NCBI GenBank assembly: GCA_905221605.1 | Contig: CAJNDS010002216.1 | Coordinates: 20,001 to 84,000, forward strand | Direction of reading: 5' to 3' | Source of the DNA: Symbiodinium natans | Taxonomy: Eukaryota > Sar > Dinophyceae > Suessiales > Symbiodiniaceae | Length of the DNA stretch: 64,000 bases | Part shown: positions 10,617 through 20,459 of the stretch, piece after piece | Layout of the letters: the number at the start of each line of letters is the position of its first letter | Position numbering within the stretch: the first letter of the stretch is position 1 | Notes under the pieces: model-generated | The model's input: only the letters and a program-made list of their open reading frames with translations | What the model was told of the DNA's origin: nothing | The model's database searches: none | Program-made: the position numbers and the translations under genes

Positions 10617-10708
10617 ACCCTAAACCCTAAACCCTAAACCCTAAACCCTAAACCCCAAACCCTAAACCCTAAACCCTAAACCCTAAACCCTAAACCCTAA
10701 GCCCTAAC
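10617..10708. repeat. CCCTAAA array
   Basis: About thirteen units ending in CCCTAAC, whose complement GTTAGGG is the donor of the adjoining exon. Confidence 0.96.
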
Positions 10709-10819
10709 AGGGCTTGGGGTTTTCAAGGTTTGGGCTGACCGTCTTGAGGGCCCCACGGAGCTTCGGCGGTCTGAGCGGCTGCTGGGCCTCAGCAATTCCG
10801 CAGAGTCCTTGCTAGAATG
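10709..10819 (-). CDS. internal exon, Ser/Arg-rich, bracketed by telomere-like arrays
   Basis: Exactly 37 codons: HSSKDSAELLRPSSRSDRRS then SVGPSRRSAQTLKTPSP. The acceptor is CCCTAAACCCTATCAG and the donor CCCT|GTTAGGG. One of the clearest cases where both splice signals are supplied by the repeat. Probably part of the gene ending at 9580. Low-complexity, possibly phosphorylated linker. Confidence 0.8.
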
Positions 10820-10821
10820 CT

Positions 10822-10942
10822 GATAGGGTTTAGGGTTTAGGGTTTAGGGTTTAGGGTTTAGGGTTTAGGGTTTAGGGTTTAGGGTTTAGGGTTTAGGGTT
10901 TAGGGTTTAGGGTTTAGGGTTTAGGGTTTAGGGTTTAGGGTG
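10822..10942. repeat. TTTAGGG array, about 17 units
   Basis: Longest perfect array seen here, immediately preceding, in gene sense, the acceptor of the exon at 10709-10819. Confidence 0.97.
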
Positions 10943-11049
10943 CGTCCGCAAGATCATTGCTGGAATTCTGTAGGTTTAGGGTTTTGGGTGTTGGGCGTTG
11001 GGCTCAGGGCTTCCGCACAGCCATTGCGGGAATGAACCGTAGGGTTTAC

Positions 11050-11140
11050 CTGAAGGCTCCTATGTAGTTTCTTTTCTGGGTTAGTTGTGCGGGATTCTGG
11101 TATACCACCCGATTTAACAGTACTACATAGGAGCCTTGGG
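11050..11140. mobile_element. foldback element, single-copy type
   Basis: AAGGCTCCTATGTAGT and ACTACATAGGAGCCTT form perfect 16-nt inverted arms about 60 bp apart. Same size class as the other foldbacks but no second copy seen. Confidence 0.75.
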
Positions 11141-11893
11141 TTTAGTCTATAGGTGTTTGGTATAGAGCTCTCTTTGCAGAGGGAATAGGGAATGATCCAG
11201 ACACTGATGCCGAGGTTTGAGTGTTGAGGTGCTGTTTATCGGGGCCCAGAATGATGATACGGGGCACTTCCCAAATAGCGGTGTTCCCAATAATACCCCA
11301 GGGTGCACCCCTCCCCATGCTTTGGAAACCCCCACATGCATTCTTTGCTTTGGGCTTTGCGGGTCGAGGATTTGAGGCTCGTGAGTCTGAAATGCCGTTT
11401 TAGGGTGTAGGATTGACGGTTTACAGGCTAAACCATAAACCCTAAACCCTAAACCATAAACCCTGAACCCTTCGTTGCAATTCGCAATTCACAGGTTGCG
11501 GTGTTGCGGGGTTTCGGGGTACGGGCGCAACCCGACTTTTGAGATCCGAGCTGATGAGTTTTTAGGTTTAGGGTTTAGGGTTTCGGTTTAGGGATGTTTA
11601 GGTCTGCTAGGGGCTAAGTGCATGAGGAGGTTTGGCTTTGAGTGGTTCTAGGGCATGTCGTGCGTGTGCGAGGCTTGGGATTCGTACGGCCTCTCACTTG
11701 CGTTCTTAGCCCTACCCCTTCAGGGCTCGCCCCAACGCTGAAGACACTACAGACCCGCTGTCTCCTCAAACTCCAAACCCCTGAATATACCTGCAAGTCG
11801 GGTTTAGGGCAACTTTACTTGCATGTGTAGGTGCAGTACACCTGGACTCGGCCGAGCTTACGCCTCTGCTTGAAAAAACCCAAAACCCTAAAC
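11141..11893. other. non-coding interval
   Basis: Unique sequence with short CCCTAAA (11430-11470) and TTTAGGG (11565-11595) runs. Several ORFs of about 60 codons exist on both strands without splice context or codon bias. Confidence 0.4.
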
Positions 11894-11937
11894 ACAGTGG
11901 GATGCCTGCGACTGTGACTGCCAGTTCGACTGCCATC
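11894..11937 (-). CDS. candidate small exon
   Basis: After acceptor CTGCGCAG the minus strand reads MAVELAVTVAGIPL and meets donor T|GTTTAGGG. An alternative frame reads DGSRTGSHSRRHPT. Product unknown. Confidence 0.45.
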
Positions 11938-12010
11938 CTGCGCAGACCCAACATGCTTTGCACATGCGAGATGCGCGGCTATGGATTTCAGGGTTTCAGA
12001 TCCTCCCTAC

Positions 12011-12125
12011 TGGTTCTTAGTATGGAATGAGGGAGTTAGGTACCATAAATCGTATTTCCCCAGATTCCTCTCTGAGTGATGATAGAAGGTACATAGTCGC
12101 ACCTAATTACCTCAGTCCGAAAACT
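12011..12125. mobile_element. decayed foldback element, family F5
   Basis: Left arm GGTTCTTAGTATGGAATGAG matches family F5. The right half is diverged. Confidence 0.45.
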
Positions 12126-12379
12126 GAGACCCAGTAATATAGGGGCCATAATAATTAGAAGAAGGTTTGTTTGGGCGGGGGTGGGATTATAATATCTAAT
12201 ACCAACCCTCAACCCTAAACTACTAGCAATTATTCCGACCCCTATAGTCAGCTTACTGTGGCTCCTCCTAAGCCCTCATAGACAGACCGCGGGTCTTCCA
12301 ATGTATGATCACTTCAGGTATCGCGATCTGCCCTAAAGCCCAAACCCTAAAGTAGGGTTTAGGGTTTACGGTTTAGGGT

Positions 12380-12658
12380 TTAGGGTTTTTGCAACGTGTT
12401 CAGCTGAAAGCGATAACCAATGATGTAAGAAACGGTGAAAGCTAGTGGTTTCAAGAGTCTACAGGCTATCTGGGGATTGCACCACTCAACAAAGGTGAAG
12501 TAACTAGCTTTTATCTCGACTGCTGGCATCAGGTACGCTGCATTCTGGAAGCCCTGCACTGTGTCACCGCACGCCGCTTTGGGGGGTGTCGCCGCAAAAG
12601 CATGGCCAAAATCCCATGAGCCCAGTATTCTGGGCCTGTAGACGACTTTGTAGGCTTG
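12380..12658 (-). CDS. 93-codon terminal exon of an unknown protein
   Basis: After acceptor GGGTTCAG the frame is open for 93 codons to TAA: QAYKVVYRPRILGSWDFGHA, then FAATPPKAACGDTVQGFQNA, ending in a hydrophobic stretch (PLAFTVSYIIGYRF). Third-position GC is high in the first half and lower in the second, so an internal donor is possible. No family recognised. Confidence 0.65.
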   Translation of the reverse strand, partial: QAYKVVYRPRILGSWDFGHAFAATPPKAACGDTVQGFQNAAYLMPAVEIKASYFTFVEWCNPQIACRLLKPLAFTVSYIIGYRFQLNTLQKP

Positions 12659-12738
12659 CTGAACCCTAAACCCTAAACCCTAAACCCTAAACCCTAAACC
12701 CTAAACCCTAAACCCTAAACCCTAAACCCCAATCCCTA
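12659..12738. repeat. CCCTAAA array
   Basis: About eleven units, just upstream in gene sense of the exon at 12380-12658. Here the 3' intron end is TTTAGGG-sense, opposite to most exons. Confidence 0.95.
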
Positions 12739-13151
12739 GCCAAAAGCCCGTGCTCTCAGCAACTCGCACCTCGCTGTCGCTGGCCTGGGTGTCCTCGGTG
12801 TAAGGCTTGGCCCGAAAGGTCCATGCACCAAGATACCCCAAGCCTTACTTCTCCGATAAACCAAGGCACGAGAAAATAGGCTAAACTGTAGGATTCCTAC
12901 CAAAAAAAGAAAAAACCAACAAGTTTAAAGTTCATGTATTGGCTAACTAAGAAACTTTAAGCCAAAGGTACAGCACAGGACCCCACTATGGTATAGGTAT
13001 AAAGGGACCTCAAGGGAATATTTGTAATTATTCCGACCCCTATATTAGGGTTTAAGGTCTGGGCTGTTGGGCATTCTGGAAAAACCGCAGGTGAGCATTG
13101 GCACAGCTGAATGGCTTGAAGCCCGACTTAGGAAATACCATGAAAAATCAC

Positions 13152-13235
13152 CTAAACCCTAAACCCTAAACCCTAAACCCTGAACCCTAAACCCTAAACC
13201 CTAAACCCTAAACCCTAAACCCTAAACCCTAAACC
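13152..13235. repeat. CCCTAAA array
   Basis: About twelve units with one CCCTGAA, directly next to the F8 foldback. Confidence 0.95.
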
Positions 13236-13243
13236 GGAGGAAT

Positions 13244-13366
13244 CATATGGTCACTTCTCGAAAACATGGTCCCTTTTGGGGTATTTTTTCTAAGGCGGCA
13301 CCTCCTGTTTAGGGTGCCCAAGAGAAGGGACCATAATTTCAAAAACTCACCATATGGGGATACTGT
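13244..13366. mobile_element. foldback element, family F8
   Basis: Arms CATATGGTCACTTCTCGAAA and AAACTCACCATATG, with inner pair ATGGTCCCTTTTGG and AAGGGACCAT. A second copy at 44010 is interrupted by TTTAGGG units. Confidence 0.75.
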
Positions 13367-13533
13367 AGTGGTTATACTGTAGTGGTTATGATGACGGGGG
13401 ATCCCTTCCTTCCATCACCTGCAACAGGCTGGGTATGCTCGCAATGCAGCGGGCAAGGGTGTATGTGTTCGAGCTGAAATCCGGAACACAACCTCACTGA
13501 ATCGGAAGAAAATAGCAGCAGCAACATGCTTAC

Positions 13534-13600
13534 AACATCTTCTCGCTCGGCTGCGCACCAGCTTGGCACGCAGTTGCGCATTTGCTGCCTGCAGCTCGGC
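13534..13600 (-). CDS. coiled-coil exon
   Basis: Minus strand reads AELQAANAQLRAKLVRSRAR then RC. The acceptor is TTTTACTGAG and the donor the canonical GTAAGC. Leu spacing and Ala/Gln/Arg content are typical of a coiled coil. Probably part of the same long protein as the exons at 14511, 15756, 17808 and 23541, though linkage is not proven. Confidence 0.75.
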
Positions 13601-13745
13601 CTCAGTAAAACGGTTTCGGGTTTAGGGTTTAGGGTTTAGGGTGTAGGGAACCCTTCCACTGCATGCTACGTGCTTCACCTCCTAGACACCCTGCCGGGGA
13701 ACCCTGCAAGCGAACCCCTTCAGTGCTATTCAACACCTAACCCTA

Positions 13746-13853
13746 AGGGTCCATGTACCTAACTAGGGAATACTTGGGCCCCAAAGTCCCTATATAGCAG
13801 GTACTTAAAGGCCCAAGTACTCCGTATTTCGGTACATGGACCCTTAGGGATTC
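13746..13853. mobile_element. foldback element, family F7
   Basis: Arms CCTAAGGGTCCATGTACC and GGTACATGGACCCTTAGG are perfect inverted copies. The interior has a second palindrome (AATACTTGGGCC and GGCCCAAGTACT). Confidence 0.88.
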
Positions 13854-14135
13854 AACACCTAAGTCACAAAGTTCTAAACCCTGTCCCCTTCTTTCAACGG
13901 GAGGACCATGTTATTACGGCAGTGAAGTGTACCAGGGCGCTGCTATCTACAAGAAGAGGGACCGAACAGCATACTTTCAGGGGCACTGGGCATCTTAAAT
14001 CCAGCACTAAACCCCGACCCTTGGAATCCAGCGATCCTGAACCCGAACTCCCCCAACCCCGGGAAAGCTGACTCGACCTACCCTAGACCCTAAGCCTAAA
14101 CCCTAAACACTAACCCTAAATCCTCAACCCTAAAC

Positions 14136-14210
14136 CCATGTCGAGCCTGAGATCTTGAGCTTTTGATTCCGGGAGGCCATTGTTCGGGACACATACGTTC
14201 CCCAGTTGTT
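14136..14210 (-). CDS. internal exon, unknown protein
   Basis: Twenty-five codons read NNWGTYVSRTMASRNQKLKI then SGSTW. The acceptor TTCATTTTGAG and donor ATGG|GTTTAGGG flank it. Product unknown. Confidence 0.65.
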
Positions 14211-14510
14211 CTCAAAATGAAAAAATCTAGTAAGGATCCCAACCTTGAAAATCGGGAAGTGAAGATAAAACCGGGCATACTAGATCCATGCTTATCCACA
14301 TGTTGTGACGGTTTGGGAGGGGGTTTAGGGTTTTAGGGTGCAGGGTTTAGGGGTGAGGCAGGTGGTGATGGCAAGAGGAGAACAGCTGGTGGGCCCTGAG
14401 CGCTAAACATTAGCCCTACCCTAAACCCTAAGCCCCAAACCCAAAAAAAAACTAAAACCTAATTCATCTCTAAACCCTAAACCCTAAACCCTAAACCCTA
14501 AACCCCAAAC

Positions 14511-14598
14511 CCGCTGGGTCTCTGGCCAGCTCGTGCTCCAAGGTTTCGATGCGCTTCTGCGAACGCGCGACGTCCTGCAGCTGTAGGAGCTGCTCGGA
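14511..14598 (-). CDS. coiled-coil exon
   Basis: Minus strand reads SEQLLQLQDVARSQKRIETL then EHELARDPA. A classical heptad pattern. The acceptor is CCCTAAACCCAATAG and the donor CGG|GTTTGGGG, both derived from the repeat. Confidence 0.82.
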
Positions 14599-14600
14599 CT

Positions 14601-14706
14601 ATTGGGTTTAGGGTTTAGGGGTTTAGGGTTTAGGGTTTAGGGGTTTAGGGTTTAGGGTTTAGGGTTTAGGGTTTAGGGTTTAGGGTTTAGGGTTTAGGGT
14701 TTAGGG
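14601..14706. repeat. TTTAGGG array with TTTAGGGG variants
   Basis: About fourteen units, with two early TTTAGGGG 8-mers, upstream in gene sense of the exon at 14511. Confidence 0.95.
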
Positions 14707-14741
14707 GTAAATAGGGCTTGGGGGTTTAGAGCTTGAGGGCT

Positions 14742-14950
14742 TCAGGGTTTATCCAGAAGGCAGCCTGCGTGAGAACTACCACGTGCACCTGATGCCCATA
14801 CAAGTGCGATGGGTTCCTTGACCCAAGAGTGGCCTAGGGATGAGGGATCATGGGGGGAGGAGCTGTGGATCTGAGATGTTGGCTGTCTTGCCAGGTGACA
14901 GGTGTTCATCCAAGCATGCGTTGGGCTTTCCCCCCCCCCCCCCCCGAAGC
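14742..14950 (-). CDS. candidate terminal exon, unknown protein
   Basis: The minus frame reads MNTCHLARQPTSQIHSSSPH then DPSSLGHSWVKEPIALVWAS and stops at TGA. The 5' edge runs into a C homopolymer at 14931-14944, so the start is uncertain. The GT-AG context is not clear. Confidence 0.5.
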
Positions 14951-15034
14951 TGGCCCCTGAAGCCTGGTTTACCGGCCGAGCGCATTCTGGTCGATTGATT
15001 CCCCACACACACACACAACCCGCCACCCCCTGTT

Positions 15035-15107
15035 TACCTGAGAGTTTTATGGGTTATACCTACTAGTAAAGGGTAGTTGCTACAAACCTGTAGGTAAATA
15101 GAGTTCC
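15035..15107. mobile_element. foldback element, family F2
   Basis: TTTACCTGAGAGTTTTATGG and CCTGTAGGTAAATAG ends with internal GGTTATACCTACTA and TAGTTGCTACAAAC. Matches the copies at 22284, 24648, 28890 and 60291. Confidence 0.75.
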
Positions 15108-15183
15108 ACCCCAAACCCCAACCCTTCAACCCCAAGGAAACAATCCTAAGCCGCAAGAAATGAAAGGAGCTTTGCCAATAGAC

Positions 15184-15260
15184 TCTCCGACACCCCAAAA
15201 GCATCCAACGCATGCTGCCTTCATTGCCAGGTCGCGCTGACGCTGGACCCTGGCGGCCTC
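15184..15260 (-). CDS. internal exon, helical, unknown protein
   Basis: After acceptor TTATGTCAG the frame reads EAARVQRQRDLAMKAACVGC then FWGVGE to donor GA|GTCTAT. Third-position GC favours this frame over the overlapping ATG-initiated one. Confidence 0.6.
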
Positions 15261-15588
15261 CTGACATAAGGTTTAGGATTGAGGGTTCGGGTTTAGGGTT
15301 TAGGGTTTAGGGTTTAGGGTCTAGGGTTTAAGGTTTAGGGTTTAGGGTTGAGGGTTCCGGTGGCCCTGAGCCCCTTAAGCCCTAAACCCTATAGCGAGGG
15401 GCTGCCAAATAGAGGCGAACCCGGTATGGCGTATATACCGCAGGGCCAGGGAACCCGAAACCCAAAGCCCTCAGGGGTTTAGGGTTTAGGGTTAGGGCTT
15501 AGGATTTATGGTCGAACTTTAAAGTGCATTCCCAGTTCACTTCAGTTGAGGGCTTAGGGATTTGAGATTTTGGCGTTAGGCCCTAAAC

Positions 15589-15638
15589 CCTGAGCTCAAG
15601 CTCTCTGCATCCCAAACTCCGCGATACGTTTGCGGAGC
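15589..15638 (-). CDS. small internal exon
   Basis: APQTYRGVWDAESLSS between acceptor GGCGTCAG and donor CAGG|GTTTAGGG. Confidence 0.65.
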
Positions 15639-15755
15639 CTGACGCCAAACAACAACCTCCAAGCTAGAAAGATGCACAAGCCGAAACCACAGTTCATGAA
15701 GTGAAACCCTAAAGGCAATGCAACCCCAGAATGAAGCCGATTGAAGCCCCCTCAC

Positions 15756-15805
15756 CTAATCCCCAAGAAGCGAGAGCCTTGTTCCGGCTCTCCAGCTCCA
15801 GGCAC
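15756..15805 (-). CDS. coiled-coil exon
   Basis: CLELESRNKALASWGL, acceptor GTCGCAAG and donor GTGAGG. Upstream is a palindromic GCGCATGCGCATGCGC stretch (15822-15842). Confidence 0.7.
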
Positions 15806-16030
15806 CTTGCGACCGCCGCGTGCGCATGCGCATGCGCATGAGCATTCAGGGTTGGGAATATGGGGCCTGATAGTTGCCCTAAACCCCAAACCTCTCCTAC
15901 CCACATAATTTCAACGTTGGGGAGAAATTGGGCAAAGTCATATTTTTACTGTATTTGGCAAGGTTATATGTTTACTGGGCAAGGTCGTTCGGTCCAAAAA
16001 ACCTCCTTGCACACAGGAAAAATATGATCT

Positions 16031-16135
16031 CTGGGCTGGTTTTAGGGTTTAGGGCCTACTCTGTGCCGGGTTTAGGGTTCAGGGCCTACTCTGGGCTGCT
16101 TCTAGGGTTTCGGGTTCAGGGACTACTCAAGGCTG
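16031..16135. repeat. GGGCTGGTTTTAGGGTTCAGGG minisatellite, left block
   Basis: About three units of ~32 bp joining a telomere-like half (TTTAGGGTTCAGGG) to CCTACTCTGGGCTG. The same unit resumes at 16482 after a coding exon. Confidence 0.8.
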
Positions 16136-16232
16136 CTTTTAGTGTGCAGCTGCAGCTGTGCAGAAGCATGAAACGAGCTAAACAAAGAGAGAAACAAGAC
16201 AGCAGTCCATCATGCCCATCCCAGTGCGCGGC

Positions 16233-16426
16233 TCAAACTGGCACATTGAAGTGACAGAGTTCAAGCAATACACGTGTCTCGAAAAGCATCGTGTCATGAC
16301 CCTTAACTGTGTACGCAATGAGGATCACCCGCTCACCACTCCATGGCACTGTGGCATGCAGTTTACATGGCTGGAATTCCACACCTGGCAGCACCACATT
16401 TGTGTCAGCGCGCCCTGAGGACCACC
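16233..16426 (-). CDS. terminal exon of a protein with a PW-x-G-x-R/AYT-type motif
   Basis: After acceptor TTGAACAG the frame gives 63 residues to TGA: WSSGRADTNVVLPGVEFQPC, KLHATVPWSGERVILIAYTV, KGHDTMLFETRVLLELCHFN, PV. From memory, proteins with an H-A-x-x-P-W-x-G-x-R-x-x-x-x-A-Y-T core are frequent in dinoflagellates. Their function is not known to me and I could not check by search. The exon sits between two blocks of the same minisatellite. Confidence 0.75.
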
Positions 16427-16481
16427 CTGTTCAAAGACATACTGTCCCATGTTGCCACACCAAATACCGCCACCAGTAAAG

Positions 16482-16830
16482 CGGGCTGGTTTTAGGGTTC
16501 AGGGGTCTTCTGGGCTGGCTATTGAGGTTCAGGGCCTGCTCTGGGCTGGCTTTAGGGTTCAGGGCCTTCTCTGGGGCTTTCAGGTTCAGGCTGGTTTGAA
16601 GGTTCAGGGCCTACCCTGGGCTGGCTCTAGGGTTCAGGGCCGACTCTGGGCTGGTACTTCGGGGTTCAAGGCCTTGGCTTGCTTCTGCTACTCTGGGCTT
16701 CCTCTCGGGCTGGCTTTAGGGTTTCAAGCCTAGGGTGGCTTTAGGGGTTGGGGCCTACTCCGGGCTGGTTTTAAGGAGTAGGGCTTACTCAGGGCCTCCT
16801 CATGGCTGGCCTTGGGGTTTCTTCCCCAGA
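16482..16830. repeat. GGGCTGG/TTTAGGGTTCAGGG minisatellite, right block
   Basis: About ten degenerate 28-36 bp units, TCTGGGCTGGCTTTAGGGTT type. ORFs on the plus strand here only translate the repeat. Confidence 0.88.
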
Positions 16831-16839
16831 TAGTGGGGC

Positions 16840-17060
16840 ACTACTCACATTTAGACCCTAGATAGGTGGGGGACACTAAGCAAATTATTGACCATACATA
16901 GTGGGACACTAAGCAAATGTTGATTCTCTATGGTGGGTTTCAGAATGTTGTTCTTGTCTGTTTTGTTGCCTGAAAAAAATGTAAGTGACATATTGTCTTA
17001 ACGTTATGGGATTCTTTGGGCGGGTGGGTAATTTTCAACGCTCGATGATGCTTGGACTTG
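16840..17060. other. short repeat of GTGGGACACTAAGCAAA and unique sequence
   Basis: The phrase GGGACACTAAGCAAA occurs twice (about 16872 and 16905) beside a third diverged copy at 16845. No exon seen. Confidence 0.5.
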
Positions 17061-17335
17061 AGATGCTGAACCCTAAACCCTAAACCCTAAACCCTAAACC
17101 CTAAACCCTAAATTGCAGGGTTGGACACGATTCTTCAGGCAATCCCAGTGTTAACTCAAACCTGAGAGGCCCTGAACACACCCTAAACCCTCAACATTAA
17201 ACACCCAGGGCCCTAAGCCCTCAACACCCTGTACTCTAACTGCAATTACCCTGAACCCCAAGCCGGAAACACCCTGAACCCTAAACCCCAAACTCTAAAC
17301 CCTAAACCCCAAACCCCAAACCCTAAACCCTAAAC

Positions 17336-17417
17336 CCAGCTGGGGCAGGGTGCTTGCTGCTCTGATCTCTTGCTTCCTGCTCCCAGGCGGCAGCCTCGGC
17401 TCGTCGTACATAAAAGA
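17336..17417 (-). CDS. internal exon, helical
   Basis: FYVRRAEAAAWEQEARDQSS then KHPAPA, between acceptor CCGCCGTAG and donor CTGG|GTTTAGGG. The FxVRRA start resembles CFVRRA in the exon at 38407-38592. Confidence 0.72.
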
Positions 17418-17807
17418 CTACGGCGGTTTAGGGTTTAGGGTTTAGGGTTTAGTGTTTAGGGTTTAGGGTTTTATGGTCTCGGGTTTCGAGTTTCAGGCTT
17501 TAAGGCTTGGGTGTGTGTGTAAGAGGTGTTCAGAGCAAGAGGCTTAGGGGTTTTCAGGTTTCGGGGTGTAAGGCTTGGGGTTCTGGATGGGCATCTTGGA
17601 TAGGGGAGGATTGAAGGGCCTCAGGATGGGTGTTTAGGGTACTTTATCTTTGGCATCTTTGCCCCTCCAGCATTGTAAGCCTGAACCCTACCAACTAAAA
17701 ACCCTAAACCCTACACCCTAGACCCTACCCACTGAACCCTAAAGCCTACACCCTAAATCCTACACCCCAAACCCTGCACCCTAAACCCTGAACCCTAAAC
17801 CCTAAAC

Positions 17808-17850
17808 CCTGGGAGCACCGCGAGAGTCTCCAGCTCGCGGACTTTCGCCT
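17808..17850 (-). CDS. small coiled-coil exon
   Basis: AKVRELETLAVLP; acceptor GGCCCTTAG, donor CAGG|GTTTAGGG. Confidence 0.68.
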
Positions 17851-17879
17851 CTAAGGGCCGAGGTCGACCGAGGCAGGAT

Positions 17880-18660
17880 GTTTAGGCTTTAGGGTTTAGG
17901 GTTAGGGTTTAGGGTTTAGGGTTTAGGGTCTAAGGTTTAGGGTTTAGGGTTTAGGGTTCAGGGTTCAGGGTTCAGGGTTTAGGGTTTAGGGTCTAGGGTT
18001 TAGGGTTTAGGGTGTAGGGTTTATTGTTTAGGGTGTGGGGTGTAGGGTTTAGAGAGCGGCTCGGGGCTTCTTGGCACTCCGAGGGGCTTTTAGGGCTCTT
18101 AAGGGTCTTTAGGGTTTTAAGGCTTCAAGGCTTCAGGGTTTATGGTTGTAAGAGTTAAAGGGCTTCAGAGTTTCAGGGTTTAAGGGTTGAAGCGCAAAGG
18201 TTTAGGGTTAAGGGTTTAGGGTTTGAGGGTAAAGAATGTAAGGGTTTAAGGGTTTAAGGACTATGAGTTGTGTTAGGCGTTTTTCTTTTTTTTGACTGTA
18301 GTTTCAGTTGTCAATAGGGCTGCTGTAGGCGAATGGGGTTGTTGTAGGGTTTGTAGGGTTTGAAAGGTGGTATAAGTTTATAGGGCTTGTAAGGTTTGCA
18401 GGGACATCTTTCAGGCATTAATAGGGTTTAGTGACATGACCAGCTGTGAACCACCTACGAACCCCCGTGAACCCTTTTGCTGAGATCGCCCCGAAGCCGT
18501 GTAGGCCTACAGAGGCCCTAAACCCAAGCTCCACGCCAGATAGAGGTACCCTGAGCCGTGAAGCCTCTACAGGAACTTCGTTAAGGTAACCCTAAAGCCT
18601 AAACCCTAGATCCTAAACCCTAAACCCTATCCTAAGCCCTAACCCCTATATACCCTAAAC
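17880..18660. other. TTTAGGG-rich intronic stretch with decayed variants
   Basis: TTTAGGG/TTCAGGG/TCTAGGG block at 17885-18045, then decayed GGGTTTAAGGG and GGTTTGTAGGG sequence to about 18400. No exon resolved. Confidence 0.6.
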
Positions 18661-18666
18661 CAGTAC

Positions 18667-18725
18667 CCCACGCTTGGCCTTGAGAATCCGAGGGTTCTCC
18701 TCCTTCTCCAATGCCTCGAGCGATC
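18667..18725 (-). CDS. small internal exon, charged
   Basis: GSLEALEKEENPRILKAKRG type frame between acceptor TTCATAG and donor G|GTACTGG. Confidence 0.65.
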
Positions 18726-19189
18726 CTATGAACCCTAAGTCCATAAGCCTTCGGGTCTAGGGTTTAGAGTTTAGGGTTTAGCCTCCAAGTGCACGGTTTA
18801 GAGTTTAGGGTTTATAAGGGAGTTTAGGGATCCAAGTATACAAAACAAAGTATCTACTTCGGGGATCTGCACTGTCCATAAAATGTAAATCCCCCTTCTT
18901 TGCGTTTGGAGTCCCAGGGCAGGCCGAAGCATCCCACGCCCGAAAAGAAGAAATAAACCGCCGTAAATCCGCAAACGCTAAACCCTAAACCCTACACCCT
19001 AAACCGTCCTAGTGAATTGCGAACTCTAAACACGAAACCCTATATACATCCTAAACCCTGAACCCTACGCTACAGATACTACAGTTTTCTTCTATCTCAC
19101 ACGCCATCTGCAAGTGCAGGCGGATCACAGACTTTGGACCGTCCTGCTTGAGTGCACGTGCCTACACCCTAAACCCTAAACTCCAACAC

Positions 19190-19252
19190 CTGCCATGGAC
19201 GTCGGGAGTCGAAGATGCGGGCAATGAGTATTCATGCCAGGCCCAACTAACG
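19190..19252 (-). CDS. small internal exon
   Basis: Reads SVSWAWHEYSLPASSTPDVH then G; donor GCAG|GTGTTGG is canonical, acceptor ATCGCCGAAG. Confidence 0.65.
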
Positions 19253-19494
19253 CTTCGGCGATCTTAGGGTTTTGGCCGTGGGGTCGAGAGCTTTGGGTTT
19301 TTGGGTTCAAGTAAGGGTTTAGTAAGGGTTCTGGATTATGGGCTTAAGACTTCCAGTTTGGGCTTCAAGTGGCGGTTTAGACTTAAGACTAAGACGCGAC
19401 TGAGGGCAAATTTCGCTTTCGGGCTGGGACGACTCAAGCAGCCCTGTGGAACTCTATGCCGCTCGGAGTTGAAGGCTCTAAACCTGATCTAGAC

Positions 19495-19569
19495 CCCGCG
19501 GGTTTTACGATTTCTGGTGTCCAGGTCTGGATTTTCCAAATCCCTGAATCCTGGAAGCCAACACCACAC
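19495..19569 (-). CDS. internal exon with a classical pyrimidine-tract acceptor
   Basis: Twenty-five codons: VWCWLPGFRDLENPDLDTRN then RKTRG. The acceptor TTTGCTGCCTTTCTTTTCAG is the most canonical in the window and is not repeat-derived. The donor GG|GTCTAG is weaker. Confidence 0.7.
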
Positions 19570-19904
19570 CTGAAAAGAAAGGCAGCAAAGCCTGTCCAAA
19601 GCCTAAAAATAAAACTTCTTAACCCTAAATCCGAACCCATCCCCTCCACTCTCAACCCTAAACTCCCAAATCCTACAGTAAACTCTAGAAAGTTGTCACA
19701 TGGTTTAAGGAGAGCTGGGATTCCCTTTAGTATTACCTTTTGGGGGTTTGGGGATAAGGACGCTCCAATGTTTTTTCACGGGTTCCCCTCTATACTACCC
19801 CCCCCCCCCTTTAAATAACCTCAATTAGGCATAATCATCCCTACATAGCCGAAACCCCGAGGGGGGGGGGGGAGTATAGATGGGGGGTAATAGGGGAAGC
19901 CATA

Positions 19905-20036
19905 CCCTAAACCCTAAACCCTAAAAACCCTAAACCCTAAAAAACCCTAAACCCTAAAAAACCCTAAACCCTAAAAAACCCTAAACCCTTAAAACCCCTA
20001 AACCCTAAAAAACCCTAAAAAACCCTAAACCCTAAG
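19905..20036. repeat. higher-order CCCTAAA array
   Basis: CCCTAAACCCTAAAAAA recurs as a compound unit (7+10 nt) about six times. This points to tandem amplification of a variant rather than de novo telomerase addition. Confidence 0.88.
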
Positions 20037-20078
20037 TTTACTGTAATACCGCGGAATCCCGAACCCTGGCCTCCCCAC

Positions 20079-20116
20079 TGAGATTCTCCAACTCCGAAGG
20101 CGACATCATCTTCGGC
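20079..20116 (-). CDS. very small exon
   Basis: AEDDVAFGVGES between acceptor GGTCCAG and donor TCA|GTGGGG. Confidence 0.5.
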
Positions 20117-20128
20117 CTGGACCCTAAA

Positions 20129-20241
20129 ACCCTAAAACCCTGAACCCTGAAACCCTAAAACCCTAAAACCCTAAAACCCTAAAACCCTAAACCCTAAACC
20201 CTAAACCCTAAACCCTAAACCCTAAACCCTAAACCCTAAAC
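20129..20241. repeat. CCCTAAAA then CCCTAAA array
   Basis: A block of 8-mers (CCCTAAAA) passes into eleven perfect 7-mers. The final unit abuts the donor of the exon at 20242. Confidence 0.93.
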
Positions 20242-20312
20242 CTCTGGATGTCCCCAAGCCGGGGGAGCTTTTGCTCTACAAGAGCGGAAGGCTCCAAGGT
20301 GAGGATGGAGGG
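20242..20312 (-). CDS. internal exon, helical
   Basis: Reads ILTLEPSALVEQKLPRLGDI then Q; donor AGAG|GTTTAGGG is canonical with AG before GT. The upstream acceptor is probably CTCCAAAG. Confidence 0.68.
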
Positions 20313-20459
20313 CTTTGGAGTTTAGGGGTTACCTGGACTCCAAAGTATGTCAAAATCTGGACCAACACCCATAAGAGGGCCATTGCTTTACATACCTTAG
20401 GGGGGGGGTTAAGGGGCTTAGGATGGGCAGGGTTTGGGTTGCGGAGTGCTACACAGGCA

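Noticed and set aside
9681-10942. Chromosome end
   Set aside because: Arrays are short (up to about 17 units), occur in both orientations and are interleaved with unique and coding sequence across all 64 kb, so this is interstitial.
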